The position numbers were made by a program, and so were the translations under genes. Source: an uncultured Halomonas sp. (GTDB lineage: Bacteria > Pseudomonadota > Gammaproteobacteria > Pseudomonadales > Halomonadaceae). From it: 64,000 nucleotides of DNA. The notes below the pieces were generated by a model. The model had not been told where the DNA came from. It saw only the letters and a list, made by a program, of their open reading frames with translations, and searched no databases. Shown in pieces: positions 19,352 to 28,040 of the stretch (its first letter is position 1; the number at the start of each line of letters is the position of its first letter). The DNA lies in contig NZ_CAMPKE010000005.1 in NCBI RefSeq assembly GCF_946887195.1, forward strand, positions 124,001-188,000, given 5' to 3'.

Positions 19352-19627
19352 ATGCAGGTTCTCCAAACTCCTACCTTCAGAAAGGCGGTCAAGAAACTCC
19401 ATGCCAACCAGAAAAGTGACCTGGACAAGGCTGTTAGGGCGCTTATCAAGAATCCTCTCCTTGGGAAAACGAAGAAGGGCGATCTGGCATTTCTTAGCGT
19501 CTACAGGTTCAAGATGGCCAAGCAGTTGATGTTGCTTGGCTACCATTATGACGACGGCGCCATCGTACTGACTCTGATCGCGTTGGGCTCGCATGAGAAT
19601 TTCTATCGCGATGTGAAAAGCCGCTAG
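19352..19627 (+). CDS. RelE/ParE-family toxin
   Basis: The 91-residue basic protein has the RelE/ParE fold pattern: TPTFRKAVKKLHANQKSDLDKAVRALIKNP at the start, GDLAFLSVYRFKM in the centre and a C-terminal strand region LTLIALGSHENFYRDVKS. The GSHENFYRD end is like HigB/RelE-type mRNA interferases. It forms an intact type II toxin-antitoxin operon with the gene before it. Confidence 0.82.
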   Translation: MQVLQTPTFRKAVKKLHANQKSDLDKAVRALIKNPLLGKTKKGDLAFLSVYRFKMAKQLMLLGYHYDDGAIVLTLIALGSHENFYRDVKSR

Positions 19628-19636
19628 CACGGCGCT

Positions 19637-19858
19637 TCATATATGATGCTCGCGGCGCAGCGGATCGAGTAGCGGGCTCAGGCCGTTGTGGTCGATCTCG
19701 TGCATCAGGTGCAGTAGCTGGCCGATCTCGCCGGACGGAAAGCCTTCACGGGCGAACCAGTTCAGGTACGGCCCCGGCAGATCGGCGATCAGCCGGCCTT
19801 CGTACTTGCCGAACGGCATGCGTCGGGTGACCAGTTTCTCCATATCCTCGGGTTTCAT
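19637..19858 (-). CDS. DUF3820 family protein
   Basis: The 73-residue protein has the DUF3820 signature MPFGKYEGRLIADLPGPYLNWF and a C-terminal helix. The family is widespread in gammaproteobacteria with no established biochemical role. AGAGGC lies ahead of the ATG. Its stop is 10 bp from the convergent toxin gene. Confidence 0.85.
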   Translation of the reverse strand: MKPEDMEKLVTRRMPFGKYEGRLIADLPGPYLNWFAREGFPSGEIGQLLHLMHEIDHNGLSPLLDPLRREHHI

Positions 19859-19906
19859 TGGCGGTGCCTCTGTCGTTTGCGTGTGTTGCTATGCGAACGT
19901 TAACGT

Positions 19907-19933
19907 TATTCGGCTCATTCCATGAGCCGAATA
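19907..19933. repeat. Perfect inverted repeat upstream of DUF3820 gene
   Basis: TATTCGGCTCAT and its exact complement ATGAGCCGAATA are separated by 3 nt, about 50 bp upstream of the DUF3820 start. It could be a terminator-like hairpin or an operator; nothing else in the 238-bp gap up to the AraC gene looks like a gene. Confidence 0.5.
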
Positions 19934-20096
19934 GCATGCGTAATCGGCTCACTCAGTCACAGCTCCCCGCGGTCTGGGTCGATGTCTGCGTGGTGTGGTC
20001 TCATCTGTACCCATTTCAGCAATAATGTCCAAGCCTGCGGCATGATGGTGGACCTAAGCTAGGCCTGGTCAGCGTTCAACGGGGAGGAGGTGGGGC

Positions 20097-20930
20097 ATGG
20101 CGAAACGATCCAGCCAGTTTCAATTCTTCAAGAGCCGGCATGTGCCCGAGCTTACGGTGCTCAAGGCGGCGATGAGCGATTTCAGCTATGTCCCCCATGC
20201 CCATGAGGAATACGCCTTCGGCGTCACCCTCGCCGGGCGTCAGGATTTCTTCAGTAGTGGCCGGTTTCACCGCAGCCCACCCGGCAACGTCATCCAATTC
20301 AATCCCGAGGAAGTGCACGATGGGCATCCGGGCGGCGAAAGTGCGCTGGGCTACGTGATGGCCTACGTGTCTCCCCGGCAGCTCGAGGCGTTGTTCGCCG
20401 ATGCGGCCGGGCGCGAGAGTGCCGGTAGCTTCAGAAGCAGTGAGACCCTGATATCGGATCCGGCCCTATGCCAGGCCATCCTTGAGCTGGTGCGCCTGGT
20501 GACCCATCGGATCGGCAGCCGCATCGATCAGGAGCAGGCCCTCTACCAGGTGGCCACGCGGCTCGTTCAGCGTGCCGGCAAGTTCCAGCCGGGCGGGACG
20601 TCGAGCCGGCCCGATGCGCTGCTGAAGCTTGCCAAGGAGTACATCCTCGCGCATCTGGAGGAGGACGTGTCGCTGGACGATATCAGCCAGGCCGCGCATC
20701 TCTCGAAATACCATTTCCTGCGCCTGTTCCGTCAGCAGGTCGGCATGACGCCGCACCAATACGTGATCAACCGCCGAATCAATGCCGCACGCAGCGCTCT
20801 GGACGCAGGTGCCGTGCCCAATGACGTCGCATTCCGTTACGGCTTTGCCGACCTGAGCCACTTCAATCGCCGATTCAAGCGTATCTACGGAATGACGCCC
20901 TATCAGTACCGGCGCAGCGTCACTGCCTGA
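20097..20930 (+). CDS. AraC-family transcriptional regulator
   Basis: The 277-residue protein has an N-terminal cupin ligand-binding domain (FSYVPHAHEEYAFGVTLAGRQDF, residues about 28-50) and a C-terminal double helix-turn-helix (about 180-275; VSLDDISQAAHLSKYHFLRLF and NDVAFRYGFADLSHFNRRFKRIYGMTPYQY). GGAGGAGG precedes the ATG. A LysE transporter gene follows 12 bp downstream, so the regulator probably controls that exporter in response to an amino acid or similar molecule. Confidence 0.88.
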   Translation: MAKRSSQFQFFKSRHVPELTVLKAAMSDFSYVPHAHEEYAFGVTLAGRQDFFSSGRFHRSPPGNVIQFNPEEVHDGHPGGESALGYVMAYVSPRQLEALFADAAGRESAGSFRSSETLISDPALCQAILELVRLVTHRIGSRIDQEQALYQVATRLVQRAGKFQPGGTSSRPDALLKLAKEYILAHLEEDVSLDDISQAAHLSKYHFLRLFRQQVGMTPHQYVINRRINAARSALDAGAVPNDVAFRYGFADLSHFNRRFKRIYGMTPYQYRRSVTA

Positions 20931-20942
20931 CCGAGGTCCTCC

Positions 20943-21548
20943 ATGTTAGCGATCATCGCCTATGCCCTGGGCGTCATGTACACGCCTGGGCCAGTGAACC
21001 TGCTCGGCCTGAATGCCGGGCTCAATGGCCAGGCCAAGGCCTCACTCGGCTTCTACCTCGGGGTGGGGCTGGCAATGCTCATACTATTCATGGTGTTTGG
21101 CTGGGCCGGTGCGGCCTGGGTACGCGGCGATATGCTCGCCGTGGTGGGGGCGCTAGGTTGCGGATATATCCTCTATCTCGCCATCAAAATCGCCAGATCG
21201 AGCATCGACCTCGGCGCCGTGCGCCAGGCGCCGCGCGTGCTGCGTTTTCGCGATGGCTTGATCATGCAGCTATGCAACCCCAAAGGCATGGTAGCGACGC
21301 TGCCGATCGCGACGATTCAATTTCCCGCCGTGGGGATTCACGGCATCAGCCTGATGCTCTGGTCGCTTGGATTGGCCGTGCTGGCGGTCGGGGCGCCCGG
21401 CAGTTATGCGCTGGTCGGCGCGCTGCTGGGCAAGCGCGTCGAGAACCCAACCATTCTCAAGGGCTTCAGTCTCGCGATGTCGGCGCTGCTGGTGGCCGTC
21501 TCTCTTTCGATCGGGTATGAGCATGTCTGGTTGCCGCTAGCGTCGTAG
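20943..21548 (+). CDS. LysE/RhtB-family exporter
   Basis: The 201-residue membrane protein has six hydrophobic segments and the LysE family motif near the start (GVMYTPGPVNLLGLNAG), followed by FYLGVGLAMLI and QLCNPKGMVATLP, where the conserved NPK lies. Members export amino acids or related small molecules. It is transcribed with the AraC gene directly upstream. Confidence 0.85.
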   Translation: MLAIIAYALGVMYTPGPVNLLGLNAGLNGQAKASLGFYLGVGLAMLILFMVFGWAGAAWVRGDMLAVVGALGCGYILYLAIKIARSSIDLGAVRQAPRVLRFRDGLIMQLCNPKGMVATLPIATIQFPAVGIHGISLMLWSLGLAVLAVGAPGSYALVGALLGKRVENPTILKGFSLAMSALLVAVSLSIGYEHVWLPLAS

Positions 21549-21659
21549 TCAGTTGACCGCAAAACCCTCCCATCGATGATCGATTCCCGAGTTGGACACT
21601 AAGCCAACCGTGGGGATCGGTTCATTGAGGGAGGGGTAGACGTTCACATTAAAGGGGAA

Positions 21660-21884
21660 TCAGTCGTCGTTGACGACCATGGCGCGAGCCTCGTCGGTGC
21701 GCACTTCATCCCAGGCCTGGTCGAGTGTGTAGCCCTGGCGAGCATCGATCGTATCGAGTACCTCGACGGCCTGCTGCAGGGAGCCGCCGCTGGCTTTCAG
21801 AGCGACCACCAGCTTGGCAAGATCCCGCTTGCTGAAGGTGCTGGCGATCAGGTCGGCTTGCTGGGTCAGTTGAGTGCAGTTCAT
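21660..21884 (-). CDS. Hypothetical small protein
   Basis: The 74-residue protein is not recognised. It has a helical N-terminal half (LTQQADLIASTFSKRDLAKLVVALKASGGSLQQAVEVL) and an acidic end. The ATG at 21884 is preceded by AGGA; an in-frame ATG at 21911 would add nine residues. Codon use looks like that of its neighbours, so it is probably a real gene. Confidence 0.55.
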   Translation of the reverse strand: MNCTQLTQQADLIASTFSKRDLAKLVVALKASGGSLQQAVEVLDTIDARQGYTLDQAWDEVRTDEARAMVVNDD

Positions 21885-22357
21885 TGTTGAATCCTCATGT
21901 AAGGTCATCATTCACCCTGGGTAATCCCGTTTTGGGCTGCCATCACCGATGGCGTTCTGGTGCCTTAGCTACTCATGCTGGGCCGGGTAGCGCCCAATGC
22001 TCAACAGCGACAGGGTCACAAGCGTTCCAAGACCTTCGCTTCTGGCGCCTGGATCAGTCATGCACGGCGCTCAGGTTGTAGCCGAACGTGAGGGCAGTGA
22101 ATCGAGGTAGCGATACCTGCCTCACGTTGTGATTTCACTATGGGGCAGGGCGAGATACCTCACAAAGCGCCATTAGCCGCATGGCTCGTTGTAGCTCAAC
22201 TACAAGGCGCGTATTCGGCATCGGGGCAGGTAGCGATACTACGGGAGGGGGAGAGTAAGGTTGCTGATCAGCCTTTGTGCTTGCCGAAGGGATATATCGG
22301 ATCGCGCTTGTCGCGCGCATTGCGGCGTGCTTCAGCCATGATCGTTATGCCCACGAT
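21885..22357. other. Gene-poor stretch with inverted repeats and a possible 23-codon ORF
   Basis: No convincing gene of normal size is present. It holds a long hairpin (arms 22085-22097 and 22117-22128, one bulge), a perfect inverted repeat TTGTAG / CTACAA at 22189-22205, and a motif GGTAGCGATAC that occurs twice (about 22106 and 22227). On the minus strand 22268-22339 encodes a 23-residue basic peptide beginning MAEARRNARDKRDPIYPFGK, without a good ribosome site; it may be the end of a lost gene. Confidence 0.4.
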
Positions 22358-22732
22358 CTAGGCATCGGGTTCATGGCAAACCGCTTCGATGTTGTGCCCA
22401 TCCGGACCGATAATGAAGGCTGCGTAGTAGTTGGCGTGGTAGTTCGGGCGTAGGCCAGGTGCACCATTGTCTTTACCGCCGGTCTCCAGGGCGGCGCGAT
22501 AGAAAGCTTTGACCTGCTGACGTGTGTCGGCCACGAACGCGATATGAAGAGGCGTGGGTCTTTGTGTGGCTTGGTATAAGCACAGCGAAGAATCGTTGCT
22601 GCCGCAAAGCTCGATACCATAAAACGGCTCACCCTCGGAACCAGCCGTGACACCCAGTGGCTCAAGCGCGCTCAGGAAGAAGCTCTTACTTTTCGCATAG
22701 TCGCTGGCTCCGAATTTCACATGGTCAAACAT
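22358..22732 (-). CDS. VOC-fold (glyoxalase/bleomycin resistance) protein
   Basis: The 124-residue protein has the paired beta-alpha-beta-beta-beta pattern of the VOC superfamily: MFDHVKFGASDYAKSKSFF with metal-ligand-type H4, LHIAFVADTRQQVKAFYRAAL in the middle, and YYAAFIIGPDGHNIEAVCH with the C-terminal glutamate. Members include lyases, dioxygenases and antibiotic-binding proteins; the role here is not known. GGAGAG precedes the ATG. Confidence 0.82.
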   Translation of the reverse strand: MFDHVKFGASDYAKSKSFFLSALEPLGVTAGSEGEPFYGIELCGSNDSSLCLYQATQRPTPLHIAFVADTRQQVKAFYRAALETGGKDNGAPGLRPNYHANYYAAFIIGPDGHNIEAVCHEPDA

Positions 22733-22797
22733 GCGCTCTCCGCTCTGGTATGGATTGGTGCGAGACCTAACCGTGAGTAATCACTCTAGCCCAACAT

Positions 22798-22961
22798 TTT
22801 GATGCGTTCATTGCAGACAGCTCAAAACGGGCCGATACAGCTCAACCAGCGAAATCGTTCGTGCAGGCTTGCGTCTGCTCGAAGAGTCCGAGACCCGCCT
22901 GATCACACTCCGTAAACTGCTCAAGGAAGGCGAAGAGAGCGGCTTGGAAGACTACTCCTAA
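22798..22961 (+). pseudogene. Decayed ParD-type antitoxin gene
   Basis: Translation in shifting frames gives a ParD remnant: FDAFIA (from 22798), then after a missing base [20 protein letters not shown] and on through [28 protein letters not shown] to a stop at 22959-22961. The C-terminal part is complete and typical of ParD. The break near 22816 destroys the frame, and a possible GTG start at 22773 would need a second shift. The stop overlaps the start of the toxin remnant (TAATG). Confidence 0.7.
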
Positions 22962-23113
22962 TGACCCGTTTATTCGTGAGCTGGACAACGAAGAGCGCTG
23001 ATACCCAATTCAGGCTTTCCAGAAAGGCCAAAGCTGACCTCAAATCTATTGCTCTGTACACGGAGCGTAGATGAGGCCGAGATCAACGTAACCACTGTAT
23101 TCTCCAGTTCAAT
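22961..23113 (+). pseudogene. Truncated ParE-type toxin gene with a nonsense codon
   Basis: The frame from the ATG at 22961 encodes a 37-residue start that ends in the ParE motif RLSRKAKADLKSIALYTERR followed by TGA (23072-23074). In ParE proteins this position is a tryptophan (TGG), and the frame after the stop still reads GRDQRNH, the expected continuation. Similarity ends near 23113; about half of the toxin is missing. This marks a likely breakpoint with the A+T-richer island that follows. Confidence 0.7.
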
Positions 23114-23262
23114 CTGCCGTGCGAATCAGTTGAGCTAAGTGCCGAGTAGGAGGCAGCGATCAGCCGACGCTCCATTGCATGGAGTTGGTAGCTTGCAAAT
23201 TCCAATGATTGCAATTTTTACTACCGCTTTCGGCCAAAAGCGGCCATTGAGGATATTCTTCT

Positions 23263-23319
23263 GTATAACGGCTAAGCGAACCGTCGGCGCAGCTTTCCGA
23301 GTTGCGCGACTTGTTATAT
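23263..23319. repeat. attC-like imperfect palindrome (integron recombination site candidate)
   Basis: GTATAAC at 23263-23269 and GTTATAT at 23313-23319 bound a 57-bp imperfect palindrome. Inside it, AAGCG can pair with CG-A-CTT (one extrahelical base) and GCGCA with TGCGC. Size and layout are like integron attC sites, but the outer boxes deviate from the RYYYAAC / GTTRRRY consensus and only one copy is present. A plain hairpin is the alternative. Confidence 0.35.
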
Positions 23320-23468
23320 GCTGACTGCTTATGCTAAAACGCTTAACGTTAAATCATGTAAAAGTCCATTAATAGGAGTCCAAACAAGCTTGCTTGACTG
23401 CCTCCTGCCACTTGTTAGCTTTACGCAAATCGACAAAAAAGCGGATCTACATTTTCATGATGGCCTAG

Positions 23469-26400
23469 CTATTGCCTCTCAGCCATCTTTAGCCATTCAT
23501 TGATGGAATTAACTCCCAGCGATAACAGTAAGTCTTGCACTGATACCACGCGCTTAAGCATCGCACCGTGATCGGATTCTTCCCGTTCCTCGGCTTCGGC
23601 GAAAAGCCGGGTCACTAGCTGCACAAGTTGATTGTCATGATCGTAAAAATAAGGCTTGGCATGACTAAAATAGGCCAGGTAAGCTTCTGCTGCGGCCAAG
23701 GCGAGATCGGGGTCGCGTTGTGAAATAGCGTTCAGCCATTCGTCAAACCCAAATAACCGGTGATGTTTGTTTTCGCTATCGACTTCTAACACGGTAAAGC
23801 GCAGTTGGATCAATTCTAACGGGATGGAGATAGGTGGCATTGTGTCTCGAAAGATGTTATTAGTATGACGAGCAACCACCGCCGCATGACGTCTGTCTGT
23901 TTTTAGCCCCGCCTCGATACCTGCAAGGCATTGCTCACGATGCTGTTTGATATTTCCAGTATGGGTCCAAACGCTTGCTGCTCCCTGCCAAGCTTCGGTA
24001 ATATTTAATGTGTTTAATTCTCTTAGCAAGTCGGAAAATTTAATATGCCCCGTTAGGGCAGACAGTGCTGAGATGCGACCCCAAGTTTCCATGTCTTCCT
24101 TGCTTCCCTCGCGGCGGGCGCGCTCAAGCAATGGGGCAACTTTCTCAAAGTGATCCCGATAGACGTGATACAGACAACGTTCTGCGGATTTCCAAAGACC
24201 CACGGAATCCCGCATGGCATGGTCAAACAGATCCCAGCCTAATTGGGGGTGCCGGCTTTGGAGGTACGGCAGGCGTCGTAAAATTAGAGCGCGGATTGCG
24301 GGGTGTTCCTTGCTGGCAAATAGAAGTAGTGTTGGTGGCAACAGCTCGGGTAACTCAATGCTATTCTCTTGAAAGTTGTTGACTAAAATCATTAAGGCTT
24401 CGGCAATATTACCGGTCATCATATTGATACCAGTGGTGAGCAAATCGACCGGATCCCCATGGATGGTGCTTTCTTCCCTAAGATGTCCAAAGCTTATCGA
24501 TAAGAACACCAGTCGCTCGGCGGCTTGTGTGTCCTGAATGACATATGCACAGGCCTCCAGAACCTTGGCTGCGGAGCGATTAAGTTGCCAGTGAGCGGGA
24601 TGTCTTTCCAGTTCATCAAGAATTTGGTTCGCTAAGTTAGGTACATCAGGCTCATCAATTGGTACCCAAGTAGCGTTCGTTTGCAAGTTGCCATAGCGAT
24701 GTGCCAAGTAGCTGGCGATACCGTCCATGATGTCGTTGCAAAATCCTGATGAAATATTTGCCCAATGGGATGTCAGCGATCCCAAAAATCGCGATGGGTG
24801 GCGAGATGAAGCCTCGCGTAGCTGCCAACCAACCTCTCGTTCACCTCCGACCAAAAAGTCATCGAAACCTTGGCCATATCCAGTGTAGTGCAAAAGCAAA
24901 TGAAGTATTCCACCATCACTGGAATTGAGGAACACCTCATATGAAAATGGGGCGGCGACAATGCCGCCTCTCATGCCGATGTGTGGCTGTCGATATAATG
25001 TCCCACATAACTTTTCGCAAGCATCTAGTACCGCTTGTGTTTCTGATGAACGCAGATGGCAAGGGATCGTGGAGATATATTCAGCTCGGTTCTTAAGGAC
25101 CCATAACCGTGTTTCACCATCCGTTACCGACTCACCCTCCCACAGGGTCTTTATTGTTGCCATTACTGTATCTTGTGTATGGCTATCCAGGTGAACAAAA
25201 GCAGTCTTGATCAGTTCCCCTAGTTCATAGGAGAGTTCGAATTCGAGTAAATTTCTGTCGCATAATACGCGACCGATCAAGTCTATATTTTCCTCAGGGT
25301 TGCTGATGAAAGCGAGGATGGCGAAATAAACTAATGCCCCTTCGTGGTTAAAGCACAAGCGTTCCCGGTTATCCTTCCACCAGTCAGAGCTATTTTGGGC
25401 GTGATCGAAAATGGCTGCTTCGACAGCATCTAGTAAAATCCGTTTACTATCTATGTGTTTATGATCGTTTTGCGTGTGAATGTCGCTACAAGAGCTGTCA
25501 TTCAGGAAACCACTGCGATAGCCTATTCGGGTAACGCCATAACGCGTTGACCGGATTTGGCTCCATTGTTCGATTGACCCCAGTGCTAAATCGAGTAAAG
25601 CAGTGGATTCCACCATCCTCTGCTTCAGGAAATTTTCACCCTTGCCACCAAACTCATGGGGTTGGCAATGCAGCTTGTTGTCAAAATTAAACTTCATTAC
25701 TTCATCATCGCTGATCTCGCCAGTGATATAGCTCCATAGAGCTTTGTCATCAATAGCGCCAGCGGTGACACAACGTGCAACAGTACGCCCTAACAAACTA
25801 TGGTCTGGTTTCGGCACATTGAGTAGTCTTTCTAGCAAGGGGGCGACGAGTGGTAAGTTCTCTGTCCGTAAATCGGATAGAGAAAAAACTAATTGTTCTG
25901 AAATTCTATTGCCGTCCAGCCACTCTAAAGCAATTGCATCCATCCAGAATGCCAATACGCCAGCAGCATCTTCATTTGCCCACTGCGCTATGCGATGAAC
26001 ATGTGTTGTCAGCCCCTCTGCATCGTGCATTTCCTTCAATGCGGGCACCAGATGAGAAAGCCAAAAGTGATGCCACTCAACCAACGCTGCTTGGTTGTAA
26101 ATCACCTGAAACACCTCGCGATGGCTGGTATGTAAATCTCTTATCAGCGGCCAGTCATCATCTTGAGGTATCAGTCGGGCAAATGATTCGGCAATCAGGC
26201 GACGGATATGGAAGGCGGAGCTGCCTGTCAATACTGTCCGCAGTTGCTTCCTAAATTCGCGGCGCTCTCCCGTCGCCAACTGTGCAACAAAGCTACGTAT
26301 GCTTGGTCGTACGAAGGGCACGGGCGGCAAGCCTTGGATGAATTCATTGAGCGAGACGCCCCGGCGCAAGGCGCCACTAATCACCAGTATATCTAATAGA

Positions 26401-28040
26401 GTTTGATGACCAAACGTAATTTTACCATCATGGGTATCGAGAAGAACATTGAGACTGTGTAGTCGTCGCAGGATGTCCTGTGAAGCATTGAAGCGTTGAT
26501 TTGAAATAGACAGGCTACGAGACTTCAGCATTGCATCGGCAATGTCTTCAATTGCTTGTATGGCTGGGTCTCCCAGTGTGGGATCGGCCTTCACGATGGT
26601 GTCGAGGTACCGTTGCCCCAGTGCTTGGCTGGTCACTACGTTAAAACTGCCTTCATGCTGAGCTAGTTCGACAAACAGGGCAAGTTCGCGAGGGTTACGG
26701 ATCAGTTCACGGGTGGCGGCATCGATATTCGTCGAAATTATTTCAAGCTTGTTAAGAAGGGGTACAATTTCGGCTTCCCAGTCCAACGGCAGGCACTGCA
26801 ATTCGCAGTCCCATTGCCGAGCAGTAATGCGTCGATCGTATTTACGGTCGAAATCGCGGCACGCTGTGATAACGGTAATATTAGGAATTAGTAGCAACTG
26901 GTCAATTTGTGCCAGAAAGTACGTCAATATGGTGTGCTCGCGAGCGATGGACAAGACATCGAGTGAGTCGATAACTACGACAACATGCGCGTCTTCAGCT
27001 AAACGGGAAGCCTGTTCTACCCACTGCTCTGGCAGGCCCTGTGCCTGGCGATCCTGCGCCGTTGCTAGGTCGGCGAATTCACGTGACTGGATAAAGAGTG
27101 GTACTAGGTCAGATCGAGCTTGCATACGCTGTTCTAGTTCTTCTTGCAGGCTCAGCATCACACAGGTTTTTCCAGAACCTGGTAGCCCCGTAAGCAGCAC
27201 AGCACGTTTCTTGGCATCGATAGCTGCTAGAAGTTCGCCCACAACTGGGCTAGACATGCGTTGCCCGGCAATGTCCCGATGCCAATGCCTGCCAATGACC
27301 GAAATGCTGGAAAACGATTTTCTTACCTCAGAAATGTCCATATTCGGAACGATTATTGCGCCCGAGCAATGAAGAATGTCTTTGATGTCGTCTTTGGTCA
27401 GTCGATATTGGGTTGAGGCAGACAAGTTGCAGTCCTTTACGCGACCACCAAGTTTATCGAGGTGGATGCAGAGAGCGTTGAAGGCGGCATCTGAGTTGCT
27501 TGCTATTCGGCGCAAACGTTCTCGAAGTAAAATTTCCATGCGATCAAAGTCTGGGCTGATCTCGAAGGAGGTACGGTTTAGGAATTCATACGTCGAAAGA
27601 CCGGGCACCTGATCGATAACGCGAGCGTCTAGGTCACTATTTGTTTTTTTATGCTCTTGGGTCAATTCCGCAATATAATCGCCCTCATTACCATGGAGGA
27701 CACTGTACTCACGCAGTTTAGCGAGTGAGCCAAACTCGCTACGCGAATAGAAGCGGACTTGGGCTTTTTTATTTCTAGCCAGTTCTTGAGCCGCCTTGTC
27801 CAACTCATCCGAAAGATCCGATATCGACCATGCCCTGAAATTGGGTTGGTTTTTTTTGCATTGGCAACAAATAAGGGAGCCGTCAGATTTTCCAATAACA
27901 ACATCATCTACAAGATAGGTTGTCGCATCTATCTCAAGCCATTGGAATTCGGGATCGGACAGGACAGTTAATGCCCAGTCGAAGGCAACAAGTGTCTGAT
28001 AAATATCGCCACGATTGGAGAGTATTCCTGCGATGCTCAT
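23469..28040 (-). CDS. STAND/NLR-like ATPase with N-terminal Cap4/Mrr-like nuclease domain; candidate anti-phage defence protein
   Basis: The 1,523-residue protein has three parts. Residues 1-230 look like a PD-(D/E)xK nuclease of the Cap4 (DUF4297)/Mrr kind: RGDIYQTLVAFDWAL at 10-24, E36, D45-D46 and Q60-x-K62. Residues about 260-520 form a P-loop STAND ATPase: GLPGSGKT (285-292), VVVVIDSLD (353-361) and a TACRD motif near 392-396. The rest (about 560-1523) is helical repeats without a recognised family, as in sensor regions of NLR-like Avs proteins. The expected action is ligand sensing, oligomerisation and DNA degradation; this is inferred from domain order. The gene stands alone, is visibly A+T-richer than its neighbours, and lies between a broken parDE pair and recD. 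The start has no strong ribosome site and overlaps an 8-codon ORF. Confidence 0.75.
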   Translation of the reverse strand: MSIAGILSNRGDIYQTLVAFDWALTVLSDPEFQWLEIDATTYLVDDVVIGKSDGSLICCQCKKNQPNFRAWSISDLSDELDKAAQELARNKKAQVRFYSRSEFGSLAKLREYSVLHGNEGDYIAELTQEHKKTNSDLDARVIDQVPGLSTYEFLNRTSFEISPDFDRMEILLRERLRRIASNSDAAFNALCIHLDKLGGRVKDCNLSASTQYRLTKDDIKDILHCSGAIIVPNMDISEVRKSFSSISVIGRHWHRDIAGQRMSSPVVGELLAAIDAKKRAVLLTGLPGSGKTCVMLSLQEELEQRMQARSDLVPLFIQSREFADLATAQDRQAQGLPEQWVEQASRLAEDAHVVVVIDSLDVLSIAREHTILTYFLAQIDQLLLIPNITVITACRDFDRKYDRRITARQWDCELQCLPLDWEAEIVPLLNKLEIISTNIDAATRELIRNPRELALFVELAQHEGSFNVVTSQALGQRYLDTIVKADPTLGDPAIQAIEDIADAMLKSRSLSISNQRFNASQDILRRLHSLNVLLDTHDGKITFGHQTLLDILVISGALRRGVSLNEFIQGLPPVPFVRPSIRSFVAQLATGERREFRKQLRTVLTGSSAFHIRRLIAESFARLIPQDDDWPLIRDLHTSHREVFQVIYNQAALVEWHHFWLSHLVPALKEMHDAEGLTTHVHRIAQWANEDAAGVLAFWMDAIALEWLDGNRISEQLVFSLSDLRTENLPLVAPLLERLLNVPKPDHSLLGRTVARCVTAGAIDDKALWSYITGEISDDEVMKFNFDNKLHCQPHEFGGKGENFLKQRMVESTALLDLALGSIEQWSQIRSTRYGVTRIGYRSGFLNDSSCSDIHTQNDHKHIDSKRILLDAVEAAIFDHAQNSSDWWKDNRERLCFNHEGALVYFAILAFISNPEENIDLIGRVLCDRNLLEFELSYELGELIKTAFVHLDSHTQDTVMATIKTLWEGESVTDGETRLWVLKNRAEYISTIPCHLRSSETQAVLDACEKLCGTLYRQPHIGMRGGIVAAPFSYEVFLNSSDGGILHLLLHYTGYGQGFDDFLVGGEREVGWQLREASSRHPSRFLGSLTSHWANISSGFCNDIMDGIASYLAHRYGNLQTNATWVPIDEPDVPNLANQILDELERHPAHWQLNRSAAKVLEACAYVIQDTQAAERLVFLSISFGHLREESTIHGDPVDLLTTGINMMTGNIAEALMILVNNFQENSIELPELLPPTLLLFASKEHPAIRALILRRLPYLQSRHPQLGWDLFDHAMRDSVGLWKSAERCLYHVYRDHFEKVAPLLERARREGSKEDMETWGRISALSALTGHIKFSDLLRELNTLNITEAWQGAASVWTHTGNIKQHREQCLAGIEAGLKTDRRHAAVVARHTNNIFRDTMPPISIPLELIQLRFTVLEVDSENKHHRLFGFDEWLNAISQRDPDLALAAAEAYLAYFSHAKPYFYDHDNQLVQLVTRLFAEAEEREESDHGAMLKRVVSVQDLLLSLGVNSINEWLKMAERQ

